From Diphasiastrum complanatum (taxonomy: Eukaryota; Streptophyta; Lycopodiopsida; Lycopodiales; Lycopodiaceae), in contig CM055097.1 of assembly GCA_029204225.1 (NCBI GenBank), positions 27,125,039 to 27,189,038 on the forward strand: 64,000 nt of DNA, written 5' to 3'. The notes under the pieces were generated by a model. That model worked only from the letters and a program-made list of their open reading frames with translations. It did not search any database and was not told where the DNA came from. Each line of letters opens with the position of its first letter. Within the stretch, counting starts at the first letter, position 1. Position numbers and translations under genes: made by a program. Shown here in pieces: positions 45,628-57,020 of this stretch.

Positions 45628-46916
45628 AATATTCCAATGGTTGAGTTCATATTATTAAAGTGTGGATGTATACATTGATTGCCTATCTTGAATATATCGA
45701 TTGGGGCCCACCTAACTCCTCCTTGTAATTGTCATGGCCTATCTTGAAAGGTTGTACATTCTAGATACTACAAAATTTGGTTTCTTTTCTTGGCAAAAAA
45801 TGAAGGAGTTGTGACGCTTGTTTCAAGAATAAGGGCTAGATATGAAATTTATAGCATAAAGAATAATTACATTCAACCTCTCTACTTAGCATAATGTAAA
45901 ACTCGATGAAATAGAACTAGATTGTAATATATGTTATTTTGTTAGGCATTAAAGTTTGATGTGTCTCTCATCATGTGCATGTACCACAAAATCTAGACCC
46001 ACCACAATACTTGTCAGGTTTTGCCACTATCGTTCATACATCAAGTGGAAGCATGCATCAAGTACATCCATGTTATGCCACAATTATACATAGATCAAGT
46101 GGGAGCTTACATCAAGTACATCCATAAGATTCATTTTTTGATAATGACATACTATGATTTAATGCAAATAGATCCAAGTACGTTCGAAACATGGCCCTCA
46201 ATAAAGTTATGTAGTATCTTGCCTTTTTTTTTTTTTTTTGAGAGAGAGACACAAGGCAAGGAGGCCACAACTAGTAACTTTGAACTAGCATTATTTACAC
46301 AGAGGTCAAAGCTGATAAAATCTCGTAGCTTGGTAGCATGTAAATTATGTAGATTGGTAACTTGGTACATAATTATGTTCTATCTATATGTCACAATTGC
46401 CAATCCCAATCCACTTGAAGTTTCTTGTTTGCATCACCTCCAACATGGGAAAGAGCATCAAAGGGCAATAATAAACTACCCATAGGACCCCACAAGTGCA
46501 AATAAGTGTGCAAACTTCCCCTAACCTTGACATATAGTGAAAGTAACATGTGATTTTCCAAAAGCTCAAGATTGATCTCATCTCAGATTTGCTAAATTTC
46601 TCAAACTTTCAAAGTTTTAGCAAGTGATTGGGAGGATACCTACATAGTGTTAATTCAAAAAGAATATCTAGGACAACTGAGCTCTATATGTGGACATGAT
46701 GTACCTAGCTACCAACAGATTTCAGATGAGGATGGTGATACATGAAGCCTGAGGACTTTTGTTCTCCCAGAATAGTGACCTAAGGGCTAAAAGATGTGAA
46801 ACATAGGACCCGGCCATTCTTGGATATAAGGTTGGCTATTCTATAATGCTTTTTATATGTTCACTTTTATCAGATAAGAAAAAGGGTGTACATGGACAAA
46901 GATGGCAATTGCTATA
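45628..46916. other. No gene recognised; downstream flank of the sugar transporter
   Basis: AT-rich spacer. A 20-base T run with gagagagagac lies at about 46225-46250. A short direct repeat (catcaagtggaagc / gatcaagtgggagc, then ttacatcaagtacatccat) lies at 46035-46125. The transporter's 3' untranslated region must lie at the right-hand end. Confidence 0.5.
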
Positions 46917-47452
46917 TTATATAGCATTCTCTGCTAGCTGGAGTGTGTGCAAGGGGTCTTCAAAGTGATTTTCTGTATCTGGTTTAACATCATCATCATC
47001 CTCAGCAGGAACAATGTGCCTCCAAAACCAGTGCTCTCTCCAAAGACTTGACATTTCTTCTATAGGGACATTTCTGGTCTCAGGAAGGAACAAGTAGACA
47101 TATATTGTCATGGTAGCTTCCCACCCAGCAAAAAACAGAAATATTCCCCACTTGAATTTACACAGCATGGCGAGAAATGCTTGTGCAATGGCAAACGTGA
47201 ACAAAAGGTTAACTGAAACTGTGATGCTTTGGCCAGCAGAACGAGTTTCAAGGGCAAATATTTCACTGGGAACTAGCCATCCCAAACCAGCCCAAGACCA
47301 TCCGAAGCCAGCCACAAACACACAGATGAACACCACAACCAGAGCTGAATAACTCTTTTCAAGTGAGACTTGATGTGGTCCATATTTAGCTTGCAGTACA
47401 ATAGCTATGACCACCTGCACAAACAGGTAAGGTTAGTGAAAACAAAGTTTGT

Positions 47453-47531
<79 letters not shown>

Positions 47532-50105
47532 TGGAGTAAATTTGCGTTGTGATCATTGTTTACATCTCGCATCTGCATGTGACATCGTCCACATTGATAA
47601 ACTCTTACAAAAGACCTATCAAATTTTAGCAGCACATAACCAACTGCACAATGATTTTCAGAAACTGCAATAGTTAAAGGTGACTGTACAGGAAGGAAAA
47701 CTCAAGCCCAGAAAAAGCAATTACACGAATTACTCACTGCCTTTTGCCACAGATAGTCAAGTTCTGCTTTTGTAAGGTTTTCTACCGTAAAGGCCATAAG
47801 GTGGCACACAGTAAGAGATGCATCCATCACAGGAGATCGCCAGGATTAAGCATGGCAATTGGAATTTATCTGGGTCATACATATAAGAGGTCACGTATAG
47901 ATTGGTATGTGGTGAATACTGAAATGGGTACATAAGCAGACTGTTATATACTCTACAAGATTAAAACAAAGAAAGATGAATAATTCAAGCACGTGTACGT
48001 GTTAGTGCAAGAGAATTATGTTTCTCGATTCTCGATCAAATAATGAATGCTGAATACTTTAAACAACCCAGTTCAAGACAGGCACCTGACAAAGCTTCGT
48101 GTTTTAAGTCAAACCTCAACTATGTTCTGTTGTTGGGCCATATGGCTTTGTTTCACCTCGTTCATAAACAATTTCTTCAAATGTGAATCGTAATTTCTTT
48201 GCACTGTGGAATTTTGACTGTTCTAGCGTACTGTTCATCGTGAAGAATTGTTTAAGGTCCTTGTTACAAAGGCAGGAAGCCATAGCTGGCAGCATAAAAT
48301 TTGGTGTAGTAGCTTATGTCGAACTTCAAAGTGGCTATCCTAGTGCAATATATTCCTAATTGCTTGTGTGACAATTGAACCCAAGCAGCTCCCTCAATTT
48401 AAGATGAGAAAACACTTTTTTATGTTTACACTTGAGTTAGTAAGTTACCTGACTCAATACCATCTGTATGCCACCAACCATAAAGAGAAATCTCCTTCCC
48501 CATCTGTCAACAGTGGCAATAGTGACTAAGGCCCCCACCACCATCACAGCTCCTGTTATGACAGATGAATAAAGAGAAGCATTTGTTCCAAAACCCAAAC
48601 TATTGAAGAGTACTGGGGCATAAAATAGGATTGAGTTGATCCCGGTCAAAAGCTGAAAGGCAGGAATCAGGATTGCCATGACCAACTGAGGCCGATTTCG
48701 TCTCTTGAGAATGTTTCTGAAGGGATGCTCAACTCTACTGGCAATGTCACTTGCTTGTACAAGATCTTCAAACTCTAGAGCTACATTGGTTGTGCCTCTT
48801 ATCTTCTCCAGCACTTTTCTTCCTTGTTCCAAGTAGCCTCTTTCAACAAGGCTGTTTGGAGTTTCAGGAAGAAAAAGCCCACCAAAGGTCATCAAAGATG
48901 CAGGCACAGCAGCTAGTCCCAACGACAGCCGCCATCCCCATGGTGTCAATCGTTGAGTCCCATAATTGACAAGATTTGCAGAAAGTATACCAATAGTAGT
49001 GGCAAGCTGGAACAGCATGTTTAAACCTCCCCGCAAATTAGCAGGTGCCATTTCTGATAAATATACTGGTACAGCCTGCAATTGAGATCACATACTCAAA
49101 ATGGCTGCGATGGATCTCTGGTGAATCAAAAGCATCTTTGCTGCAGTATTGAGATGAAAACAAGTTGGCGCAGGATGCTCAGAAAGGGCAAGTTTACATC
49201 TTCGTATACTACTCTGAACAAGATCTTGTAGTTAATCTTGAGCTGGAAGAGAGGCCAATTAATGGAAAAGGCAGTTTAAGGTGAGCGTTGCAAAACCAAG
49301 CTGCAGTTTAAATAACACTGCAGCTTTTTCTCTGGAAAATTTCAATTGGCAAAAACTCAACCAAAAGCTCAATTGCAGTAATCTCTCAAAGTATGAAGAC
49401 GCACAAGCAGTGGTGAACTAACCTGATTACCAAAACCAACGCCTATACCAAGCATGATTCGACCACAAATAAGCGTCGGCAAGTTCATTGCTACTGCATT
49501 AAGACCAGCTCCAACCAGAAAAGAGAATCCACCGATCAAAATCGTTGGTCTTCGTCCCCATATTCTTGTTGTATAAGAGGCTCCGAAGGTGGCAATCAGG
49601 CCAGCAATATACAACGATGAGGTGAAAGCCGCAAGGCCCTGGTTATCATACTTGCAGTAATTATTGTATTGGGAATTCGGCTCCTTCTTTTTCCTTTCCA
49701 CTACTGGGAAGAATTTTTGCAAGAAGTCATCCATGGATGTTACTCCGCCTTTAGGCCGGTACAACATCAGCTGGTTTAGTTTGATCGTTCAAAATCTTCC
49801 AAGCAAGTAATATATGGATTAAGGAACAGAAAGAAAACATGAATCGGCAAAAAAAAACTCCGGTTTATGATACTGATAGGTAGGATTGAGTGATTCAAAG
49901 TGTTTATTGCAAAAGCAGCATAATCAAAGACCTTCGGTTGAAGCAAGAAAAGAAAAGAATTAACTTCACCTGAGATTCCAATATCATATCCAAAGAGTAG
50001 ACCTGCGCTAGCAGCCACAGTACAAGCCAGCACAACATAAGCAGTGGGACGTCCATCATACTGCCTGGACTGATCTCTTCTCACTGCAAAAACACCCCCT
50101 GCCAT
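46917..50105 (-). CDS. STP-type monosaccharide/H+ symporter
   Basis: Plasma-membrane hexose uptake protein of the plant STP (major facilitator) family. Four exons, 50105-49970, 49748-49423, 49075-48449 and 47414-46917, have GT-AG introns and join in frame to 528 residues, the usual STP length. The start MAGGVFAVRR is typical. Markers: GLLFGYDIGISGGVTSMDDF (about 36-55), whose Asp is the proton site in STP10; NNYCKYDNQGL, the lid cysteine region; GRRPTILIGG; GRIMLGIGVGFGNQ; VPVYLSEMAP; FLPETPNSL; QLLTGINSILFYAPVL near 285, which binds sugar; VDRWGRRFLF; LVPSEIFALETR; LCKFKWG, the partner cysteine; FLPETRNVPIEEM; and HWFW near the end. All diagnostic residues seen are intact, so a working gene is likely. 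Intron 3 holds a CT/GA microsatellite. The exact sugar preference cannot be read. Confidence 0.95.
47457..47527 (+). repeat. (CT)n microsatellite in STP intron 3
   Basis: About 35 CT units, read as GA on the gene's strand, roughly 45 bases upstream of the exon 4 acceptor on that strand. Confidence 0.95.
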
Positions 50106-50177
50106 TATCACTTCCAAGGCTTAAAGCCTAAGCCTTCGTCTTTACTGATTCCCACACCACAATACTGTCGATCACTG

Positions 50178-50318
50178 TCATACACAATTGATCTTACAAC
50201 CATGACCTCGGCTTTCACAGCTTGAGCAGTGCCTTGTGATGTCTCCCTCTCTATTCATGGCTGCTATGCTCAGAAAAGAACTACCTGTGCTGAGATCGAG
50301 ATGGTGAGGTACACGCAT
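50178..50318 (-). other. Possible upstream ORF in STP leader
   Basis: An ATG at 50318 opens a 46-codon frame that ends at 50178, about 70 bases before the transporter start. It begins MRVPHHLDLS and ends SRGHGCKINCV. If the leader starts near the TATA-like site at about 50430, ribosomes would meet this frame first. No homology is recognised, so function is unproven. Confidence 0.3.
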
Positions 50319-50425
50319 TGATCTGTGTGGAGAACATGAGCTCAACGTATCCGCCAAAATAACGAAACCCCAGAAGATGAATCGGCTTACTGTTTTGATG
50401 GGCCCTCTGTCGCTTTTAAAGCAAT

Positions 50426-50434
50426 TATAAAAAG
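50426..50434 (-). promoter_or_regulatory. TATA-like element of the STP gene
   Basis: The minus strand reads tttttataattgc about 325 bases upstream of the start codon. It is the best TATA-like word in the region, but no transcript start is known. Confidence 0.3.
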
Positions 50435-50459
50435 CACGCATATGTCAACAGCGAAATAG

Positions 50460-51550
50460 ACAGTCAATTAACACATACAAGTGGGTTATGCACACATACT
50501 CAGACTTCAGAGAATGTGAGTGTAATTCTTGCTGTGGGCTACGGGCAGACTGCAGCTTAGAATTCCTGTTGACAGCACGTCATGCATAGGAATTGCTGAC
50601 GACATGCTTTTGTGTGTTCAAACCGCGCATCATTCGTGTTCCTTCTTCACGAGTTTAACTAATATTAAGCGTCTGAAGGTCTGAACGTTTTTGCCGGTAA
50701 TGATCCTAAATACATGCATAACATAATTTCTCATGATGTATACTGGTCAGTGCTTGTACAGCAATCGTAGGTCGGTCTGGACGCTGTGGCCGGTGATCCC
50801 AAATATACGATGAAGATATTTCTCATGTATACTGCTCTCGGTGCTTGCACAGCAAACAAAACGTCACCAATTCTTCCTGTTTAATATTGGCCTTGAGCAT
50901 GCTTTGGCGTGAATTATTTCAGATAATCCTCGTCTCTATGAATAGATCCTGCAAAGTCACAGAGCTATTATAAGGAATTGCTTGATATTTTGCAGTCGCT
51001 TGAATTTCTGCAATTCTTCATTATCCAGTCACCTTGACCACGCCGTGGAGCTCATTATCAACAAGGGGATGACGACTAATTTGTACACAGTCTAAAAACT
51101 TTTTGATCGTCAAATCCTTGACTTTGCTGAAAAATCGTATGGACAGGAGAACCGATCGTTTAAAATCTCTGCATTTTATTGGTTTTCTAGTGATAAAGTG
51201 CTTTTTTCCCCCTCTTGCATTGCTTTTTTCCCCCTCATACGGTGCTTTTCATTCTTGAAAATCAACCCATATTCTTAGATACTCGTAGATGCATGAATCC
51301 ACGGAGATTCTATATTCAATGGAAAATAGTTGCTGTTGCTGCTGGTGCATGCATGACACCATTTCGAGTGGGGCCAGTGGAGTAGGCCACCCAACTCATC
51401 TTCTCCAGCCACGTGAGCTACTGTGATTCCAATCAATGAAACAAAATCATATCAAGGTCTCCATCAACAAGGACTTCATCAACAAGCACTAATGACCTGG
51501 GGTTGGAGTTTGCCACCTACTGGAACTCCAGTTCCAACTCTTGTACGCCA
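50460..51550. other. No gene recognised; STP upstream region
   Basis: Short frames only. The blocks gtaatgatcctaaatacatgca and gtgatcccaaatatacgatga with atttctcatgtatactg recur loosely near 50695-50760 and 50790-50845, a diverged local repeat of about 100 bases. Confidence 0.45.
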
Positions 51551-51553
51551 AAC

Positions 51554-51765
51554 CGCAATTCCCACCATAAATCTAAGGGTGGATTTAGATTGATCCAAGT
51601 TGGCTCGATTGGTTACCTTGGCATCCAAAGTTTCTTTGATCCCAGATTCCCACCATAAATCTAAGGGTGGATTGAGATTGATCTAAGTTGGCTCGATTGG
51701 TTACTTTGGCATCCAAAGTTTCTTTGATCCCAGATTCAAGTCCCGCTTGGAAACTAAGATGCACT
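51554..51765 (+). repeat. tRNA-like SINE with duplicated 88-base head
   Basis: The unit from cccaccataaatctaagggt to tttctttgatcccagattc occurs twice with an 88-base period (51561 and 51649). Each copy has an A-box-like tggctcgattgg. After the second copy comes a B-box-like gattcaagtcccgc, about 46 bases from the A-box, the spacing of RNA polymerase III internal promoters. It looks like a tRNA-derived SINE whose head was duplicated. Confidence 0.55.
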
Positions 51766-51911
51766 TTTTAAGCATAGTGTAAGGTTCATGTGCAATGGAT
51801 TCACCCGATGTGATGGTCCAAAACTTTTCGTTCAAATACTTTATAATTCCTTACCCAAGCCATAATGCCCTACCTGAAGAGTTGTCGATCAAGTTTCCAC
51901 CCATTAAGAGG

Positions 51912-52183
51912 ACGTAAATACCTACAGATTTTTTTTCAAGTGTATTTGAAAGTTGCCTTAAATGGCAAAATTTTGTACTTTTGAAAAGTATGAGCAATAA
52001 ATACCTTACAGATTTGTAAGGTACTTTTGCTATTTTTAGAAAGTCTAAGAATCACATTAGATTTTTGTAATGTTCAATTGCTATTTTTAGAAAGTCAGAT
52101 GAAATATGAATTTGCTATTTTTGAAAATCGACTTTCTAAAAATAGAAAAAAAAAATTTAAAAAAAATCTACTGGCATTTACGT
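51912..52183. mobile_element. MITE-like element with 24-base inverted termini
   Basis: The left end acgtaaatacctacagattt and the reversed right end acgtaaatgccagtagattt match at about 20 of 24 positions. The interior (about 272 bases in total) is AT-rich and carries gctatttttagaaagtc several times in both orientations. No protein is encoded. A clear target duplication was not found. Confidence 0.6.
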
Positions 52184-53785
52184 AGGGGAAGTAAGTGAGA
52201 TGATCATCGACCCTCCAAACTTGCCAGCTTGATTAGTCCATTTTCTTTAACATGGTGGGCAATGTCCCAAGGCACAAAGAACCACTTTCACTTGTACCTA
52301 TGTCACAAAGGCCACCTACTAACACCTCATGTGCCATGTGGTGGCAATTAAAACTAAGCCTCAAAGAGGGGGAGGCCCCTTTTTTCCCAATGGACCAATC
52401 TTATGCCTCCATTTTAAATAAGGGACTTGTCCAACAACCTATTTTCAAAACCACCTTAATATCAAACAACAACTTTTTGGTCTTCCACTCCTAGTTCTAC
52501 TTAGTTGAGTTAGATCATCATGAAAAAATAGTCTTAGAAGACCCAAATTCTCATGGTGCATGAGTAAACATGTTTGGGCAAGTGTACTCCTAGCAAGGAA
52601 ATGCATTTTTTCATTGCTGTGACTAAATAACCTTACCTATGTGTAACTCTCCACAACACTTATAGTCTATCACTCATGTGTCATGTGTCTTATTCAAAAT
52701 AATAACAACCATAATTTTATTATTTACAAAATGAATCCATTTTGGACATCCTCGTACATCCCACATAGAACATACCATACGGAATGTGGGAACTTTCATA
52801 TGGAACATAAGAACCTTGTAGAAAGAATAGATTGAAGCACTTTGTCATTGAATAATCCAACTTTCTCTTGACAGCAAAGATGGATCTGAACAATAAGTCA
52901 ACGTGAAAGCTTTCACAACTACAAAACCATGGATCTCAACAATTTTTAGAGGCGTGTCATGCTTATTGGATTATGGATAAAATATTAGCCTTTTGTGGTC
53001 TTAAAATACTAGCTTTGATCACAATAATGCTTGCCAATTAAACATGCATATGTTGATTCTTATTGAGGTGCAACATAACACGAATAAAGAACATATGGCA
53101 TGGGGACAATATCAATGGTCATGTAATAAATGTGTAGCCAAAATCAAAATGTGACCCCACAAGTTACACTTATTCATGTTATCTACATTATCACACTCAA
53201 AGGCTTACTTTGCATTTTCGATTTTTCAAACTATTATTTGAGTTTTTCAAAGAGCATATCTATAAAGATTACCAGGTGTAGATCCTTAAGACCCCGTTGC
53301 ATACACCAAAAGGGGTTGTGCAGCGAAACCACCCAACCAAAAAGAAATTGATGATCAAACCTCAATCAGCTTCGTGGTGACTGAACACAAGAGAGGAGAG
53401 GTTTCTAGCAACTAAATACTGAAATCTGAAAGTGAAGCAGGGTATGCTTGAGATACCAGTGAGACATAGATGAGGTGGCTAAAGAGTGAGAATCATTTCT
53501 GATGGTGTAGCATATCATTTGTTGACCTAGAACATCCATGACCCAGGAATATGTACATGAAGAAGAGAATGCATAGAAAGTACGTAAGTAATGGTATGAA
53601 GTATAAACAAGGAATGAGGTGAAAAATAGGCATGGAAAACTAGAACTACAAGCAAGATCATAAGAAAAATAGAAAGAAAGAAATAAAAAATGTAAAATTT
53701 ATACTAGGGAGAAGATGTTAAATTGGGTCAACAAAAAACAACTCTTCGTAATACCGCCTTAGACGACCACCGTTTATGACAGTGT
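52184..53785. other. No gene recognised; includes a dispersed repeat
   Basis: AT-rich spacer. The stretch 53275-53390 matches 2880-3000. Its right end should hold the 3' untranslated part and LTR of the gypsy element, but I could not define an LTR there. Confidence 0.4.
53275..53390 (+). repeat. Dispersed repeat, second copy of 2880-3000
   Basis: Shares gttgcatacaccaaaagg, gaaaccacccaacca and cctcaatcagcttc with the first copy, in the same order. Confidence 0.55.
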
Positions 53786-54610
53786 CTAGGAGGATTCTGT
53801 CAAGTGTTTGCAATTGGACTGCACCATTATGAAAGATTTTATTAATAAATAAAGCCTCTCACTTCTGAATTTCAATTTGTCGGGGTGCTTCCTGGATGTA
53901 TAAAGAAGCACCTGGTCACCTAAATGTAGATCTTTATTGTGTAGGTGACGGTCATGCCAGGCCTTTTGGCGTCGTTTATTAACAAGTTGTGCATGGTAAG
54001 ATATAAGTCTTGTCTCGCATAATTGGGTTAACGTAAATAGCCTGGTTTTGAGTTGTTGTTCGATTGCAACTTTTTCACAGAGATCTGTTAAAAAAGCTTC
54101 CATGACTCGTAATGATGGAACTAAGAATTCTACTGGCATTACCGCCTCTTGACCATATACTAAGTGGAAAGCGGTAACCCACCCAGTGGCTTTCTTCGGG
54201 GTGGTGCTGTAAGCCCAAACAGCTGAGAAACATTTTGTTTCCCAATCAGAACGACTGGTTTCAACTATCTTGGTCAAAATTTTACATATCGTCTTGTTAG
54301 TTGATTCAGCCTGGCCATTACATCTAGGGTAGTACGGGGTACTTTTTCTGTGAACAACAGGGTAATGGCGTAGGAGGTTATCAATGACAACATTTAAAAA
54401 ATGTGTGCCACGATCACTAACTAACTCAATGGGACAGCCAAAACGTGTAATAATGTTTTCATAAAGAAAAAAAACGCGCGAATGTTTTTGCATTGACGTC
54501 CTTTGTTGCTCGAGCCTCCACCCACTTAGTGGCGTAATCTGTGGCTATGAGGATGTAACGAGCTTGAGTATGTTTTGCTGCTGGACTAATTGGTCCAACA
54601 AAGTCAATTT
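53786..54610 (-). pseudogene. Ty3/gypsy integrase core and C-terminus
   Basis: Part of the large minus-strand gypsy element. In frame pieces it reads EIDFVGPISPAAKHTQARYI (after a stop where Trp is expected), ATDYATKWVEARATKD, ENIITRFGCPIELVSDRGTH, STPYYPRCNGQAESTNKTIC and VYGQEAVMPVEFLVPS, giving all three DDE residues. The C-terminus continues with HDRHLHNKDLHLGDQVLLYT and no chromodomain. The frame 54493-53786 is open for 235 codons. The enzyme joins element DNA to the chromosome, but the frame break at its start makes this copy inactive. Confidence 0.9.
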
Positions 54611-54615
54611 CTCAC

Positions 54616-56928
54616 TTATGGAAGGCTTCGCCTTCTATAATGGGAGTCAATGGCGTGAAATGCTTTGGTATTTTTCTTGGCTCGTTGACAAACATCACAT
54701 GCTTTAATGACAACAAACATGTCCTTAAACAAAGATGGCCACCACAGTCCTGCTCGAAGGATAATCTTTGTTGTGGCTTCAGCAGAAAAGTGGCCACCTC
54801 CAATGCCCTCATGAGCCTGAGATATGATAGGTCGTATCTCATATTCATAAGCACATCGGCGAATGATACCGTCAATGCCCCTTTTGTAAAGTTGTCCCGC
54901 AATTAACTGAAAGGGCGCTGCTTTTAGCAAAAAATTTCTTTTTGCCGCCGCACTCAGGCCTTCTTTGAGTCTGTCTGTTGTGAGGAACTGGGTGATCTCC
55001 TCAGCCCATAAGGGTGTAACATCGATCTGAAAAAGGCATACATCAGAGAGATCATCGTTGACTGGTGCAGCTGCTTTTTTAGCACTTGGTAGTCTGGAAA
55101 GGTGGTCCGCCATGAAATGTTGGGTCCCTTTTCGAACGACTATGCGAAAATTAAATTCCTCTAAAATCAACAGCCATCGAGCTATACGTCCCGTTTTACA
55201 GGATTTATTAGCGATATAATGAAGGGCTTGATGGTCTGTGTAGAACGCAAAGGTCTGGCCTAATAAATAATGTCTTAGTTGTTGCACAACATAGACCATC
55301 GCCAATGCTTTTCTCTCGGTGGTTGTATAGTTTACTTCAGCACGCACCAATTGCCTGCTCAAGAAACGTATTGGGAAGTCTTTGCCATACTCGTCCGATT
55401 GTGCAAGAAGACCTCCAATGGCATACTTACTTGCGTCAGTATGTACATGGAACTCTTTCGTGTAATCTGGCGAGCGGAGTATGGGAGCCGTGGTGAGGGC
55501 TGTTTTCAACTCGTCAAAGGCCTTAATTTGTTCTTTGGTCCAACGAGGATCTACCACAACTAAATAAACGAGGCGTGCCTTGCCGGGATAGTCGATTATA
55601 AGTTTGCGATAATAATTGGTATGACCAAGGAAGACATATACTTCCTTCACTGTTCAAGGTAAGGGCATGTCCACTATAACTTTGATTTTTGACGGGTCGG
55701 TAGAAATACCGTCCTTTGAAATTATATGCCCGAGTACGACCCCATGGGTGACCCATATTTGGCATTTATCAGGGTTTAGTGAGATTCCAAATCTACGACA
55801 ACGAATGAAGATTTTCTCCAGGGTGTCAAGGTGTGTAGCCGCGGAGGAATGTACACCTAGATTATCGAGATAAATCTCCACAATTCGATGTAACAGATCT
55901 TGAAAGGCCAATTGCATGACCCTTTGGAACGTTGAAGGGGCGTTGCATAAGCCAAAAGGCATAACGTTATAAGCATAAACCTTGTTCTCTGTTGCAAAGG
56001 CCGTTTTATGTTTATCTTCTAGGGCTATTTGAACAAGAAAATACCCAATGAATCCATCTAAGAAGCTAAAAACTTCAGCTCCTGCCATTTCCTCTAGGAT
56101 TTGAGTCGTTAAAGACAAGGGAAAATGGTCTTTCTTCGTAACCACATTAAGGTTTTTGAGATCGACACAGATACGAAGCTTGCCATTTTTCTTGGGTACA
56201 ACCACAATGGGTGATACCCAATTAGTATGTTGAACTTCATAAATGAAGCCAGCATCCAACAATTTCTTAATATCTTCGTCGATCCTCTCACGATAGACAG
56301 GGTTAGATCGATAGAGTTTAGCCCTAATAGGCTTAGCATTGTCTTCTAAAAGAATCCTATGGACGACTATTTCAGGTGAAATTCCTTTAATTTTTGTATA
56401 ATTCCATGCAAATACATCCCTGTATTTGCGAAGTAATGTTTCCAGATCAGCAAGTTGGATTGATGACAAATGTGCACCAACATGAACTATTCGATCTATC
56501 TCCTCGGCAGGATCTTTAAGGTTGAGTGGAATGGTCTTAGAAGGTCCTTCAAAGGAGTTGAAATTTGGTGTAGGCTCCCGATGTGGCTGTGGTAACTGGA
56601 TAACAACTTCATCCAATGTAAAGTCTTTGAACTTCTGTGGAAGATCAAAAGGTGGGTCGACAAAAGGTTCGGGAACTTTGGGAATCATCTGAGGCGATTC
56701 ACTACCATACGTGGAAGCTTGGTCGGATTGTTTGGTTTCTGTCCCTTTTGACAAGGGCTTGATCGGCTGTTTAAGCTTCTCACGCATCTGTTTTTGACGT
56801 TCGGTTAGTTTTGTATCAATAACTTTAGCTTTTTGTAACCGAGGTTTTTGCTGTTTTTGAGTGGGCGGTGTTGGTGCCTCACTTATCAGATCGTCGTCGA
56901 TTGTATCCCAGACTTCGTCGGGATACAC
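54616..56928 (-). pseudogene. Ty3/gypsy reverse transcriptase - RNase H - integrase zinc finger
   Basis: Two long frames separated by one stop near 55651. The first (56928-55654) has HRILLEDNAKPIRAKLYRSN, WVSPIVVVPKKNGKLRICVD, HFPLSLTTQILEEMAGAEVF and MPFGLCNAPSTFQRVM. The catalytic motif reads IYLDNLGVHS: the second Asp of Y-DD is Asn, which should abolish polymerase activity. The second (55650-54616) has QIKAFDELKTALTTAPIL, FHVHTDASKYAIGGLLAQSD, TERKALAMVYVVQQLRHYLL, TDHQALHYI and an RNase H ending HFMADHLSRLP, then the HHCC region H..HFSAEATTKI with CDVCQRAKK. The layout is pol order RT-RNH-IN as in all gypsy elements. The lack of a chromodomain points to a non-chromovirus lineage. Confidence 0.92.
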
Positions 56929-57020
56929 ATTTCATGTATATACTTTGGGTTTGGGCTTGTATGTTTGTGTGTTGGGTACCTTGGATGTCAGTTGGACGTG
57001 AGCCAACGGTCCTGGTGTCG

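Noticed and set aside
45081-45644. Protein-coding gene in the 45.1-45.6 kb block
   Set aside because: Frames on both strands arise from repeated palindromes. The block has CACTA-type ends and a target duplication.
50105-50117. Upstream start that would add four residues to the sugar transporter
   Set aside because: The codon there is TTG. The first ATG in frame is at 50105 and gives the usual STP start.
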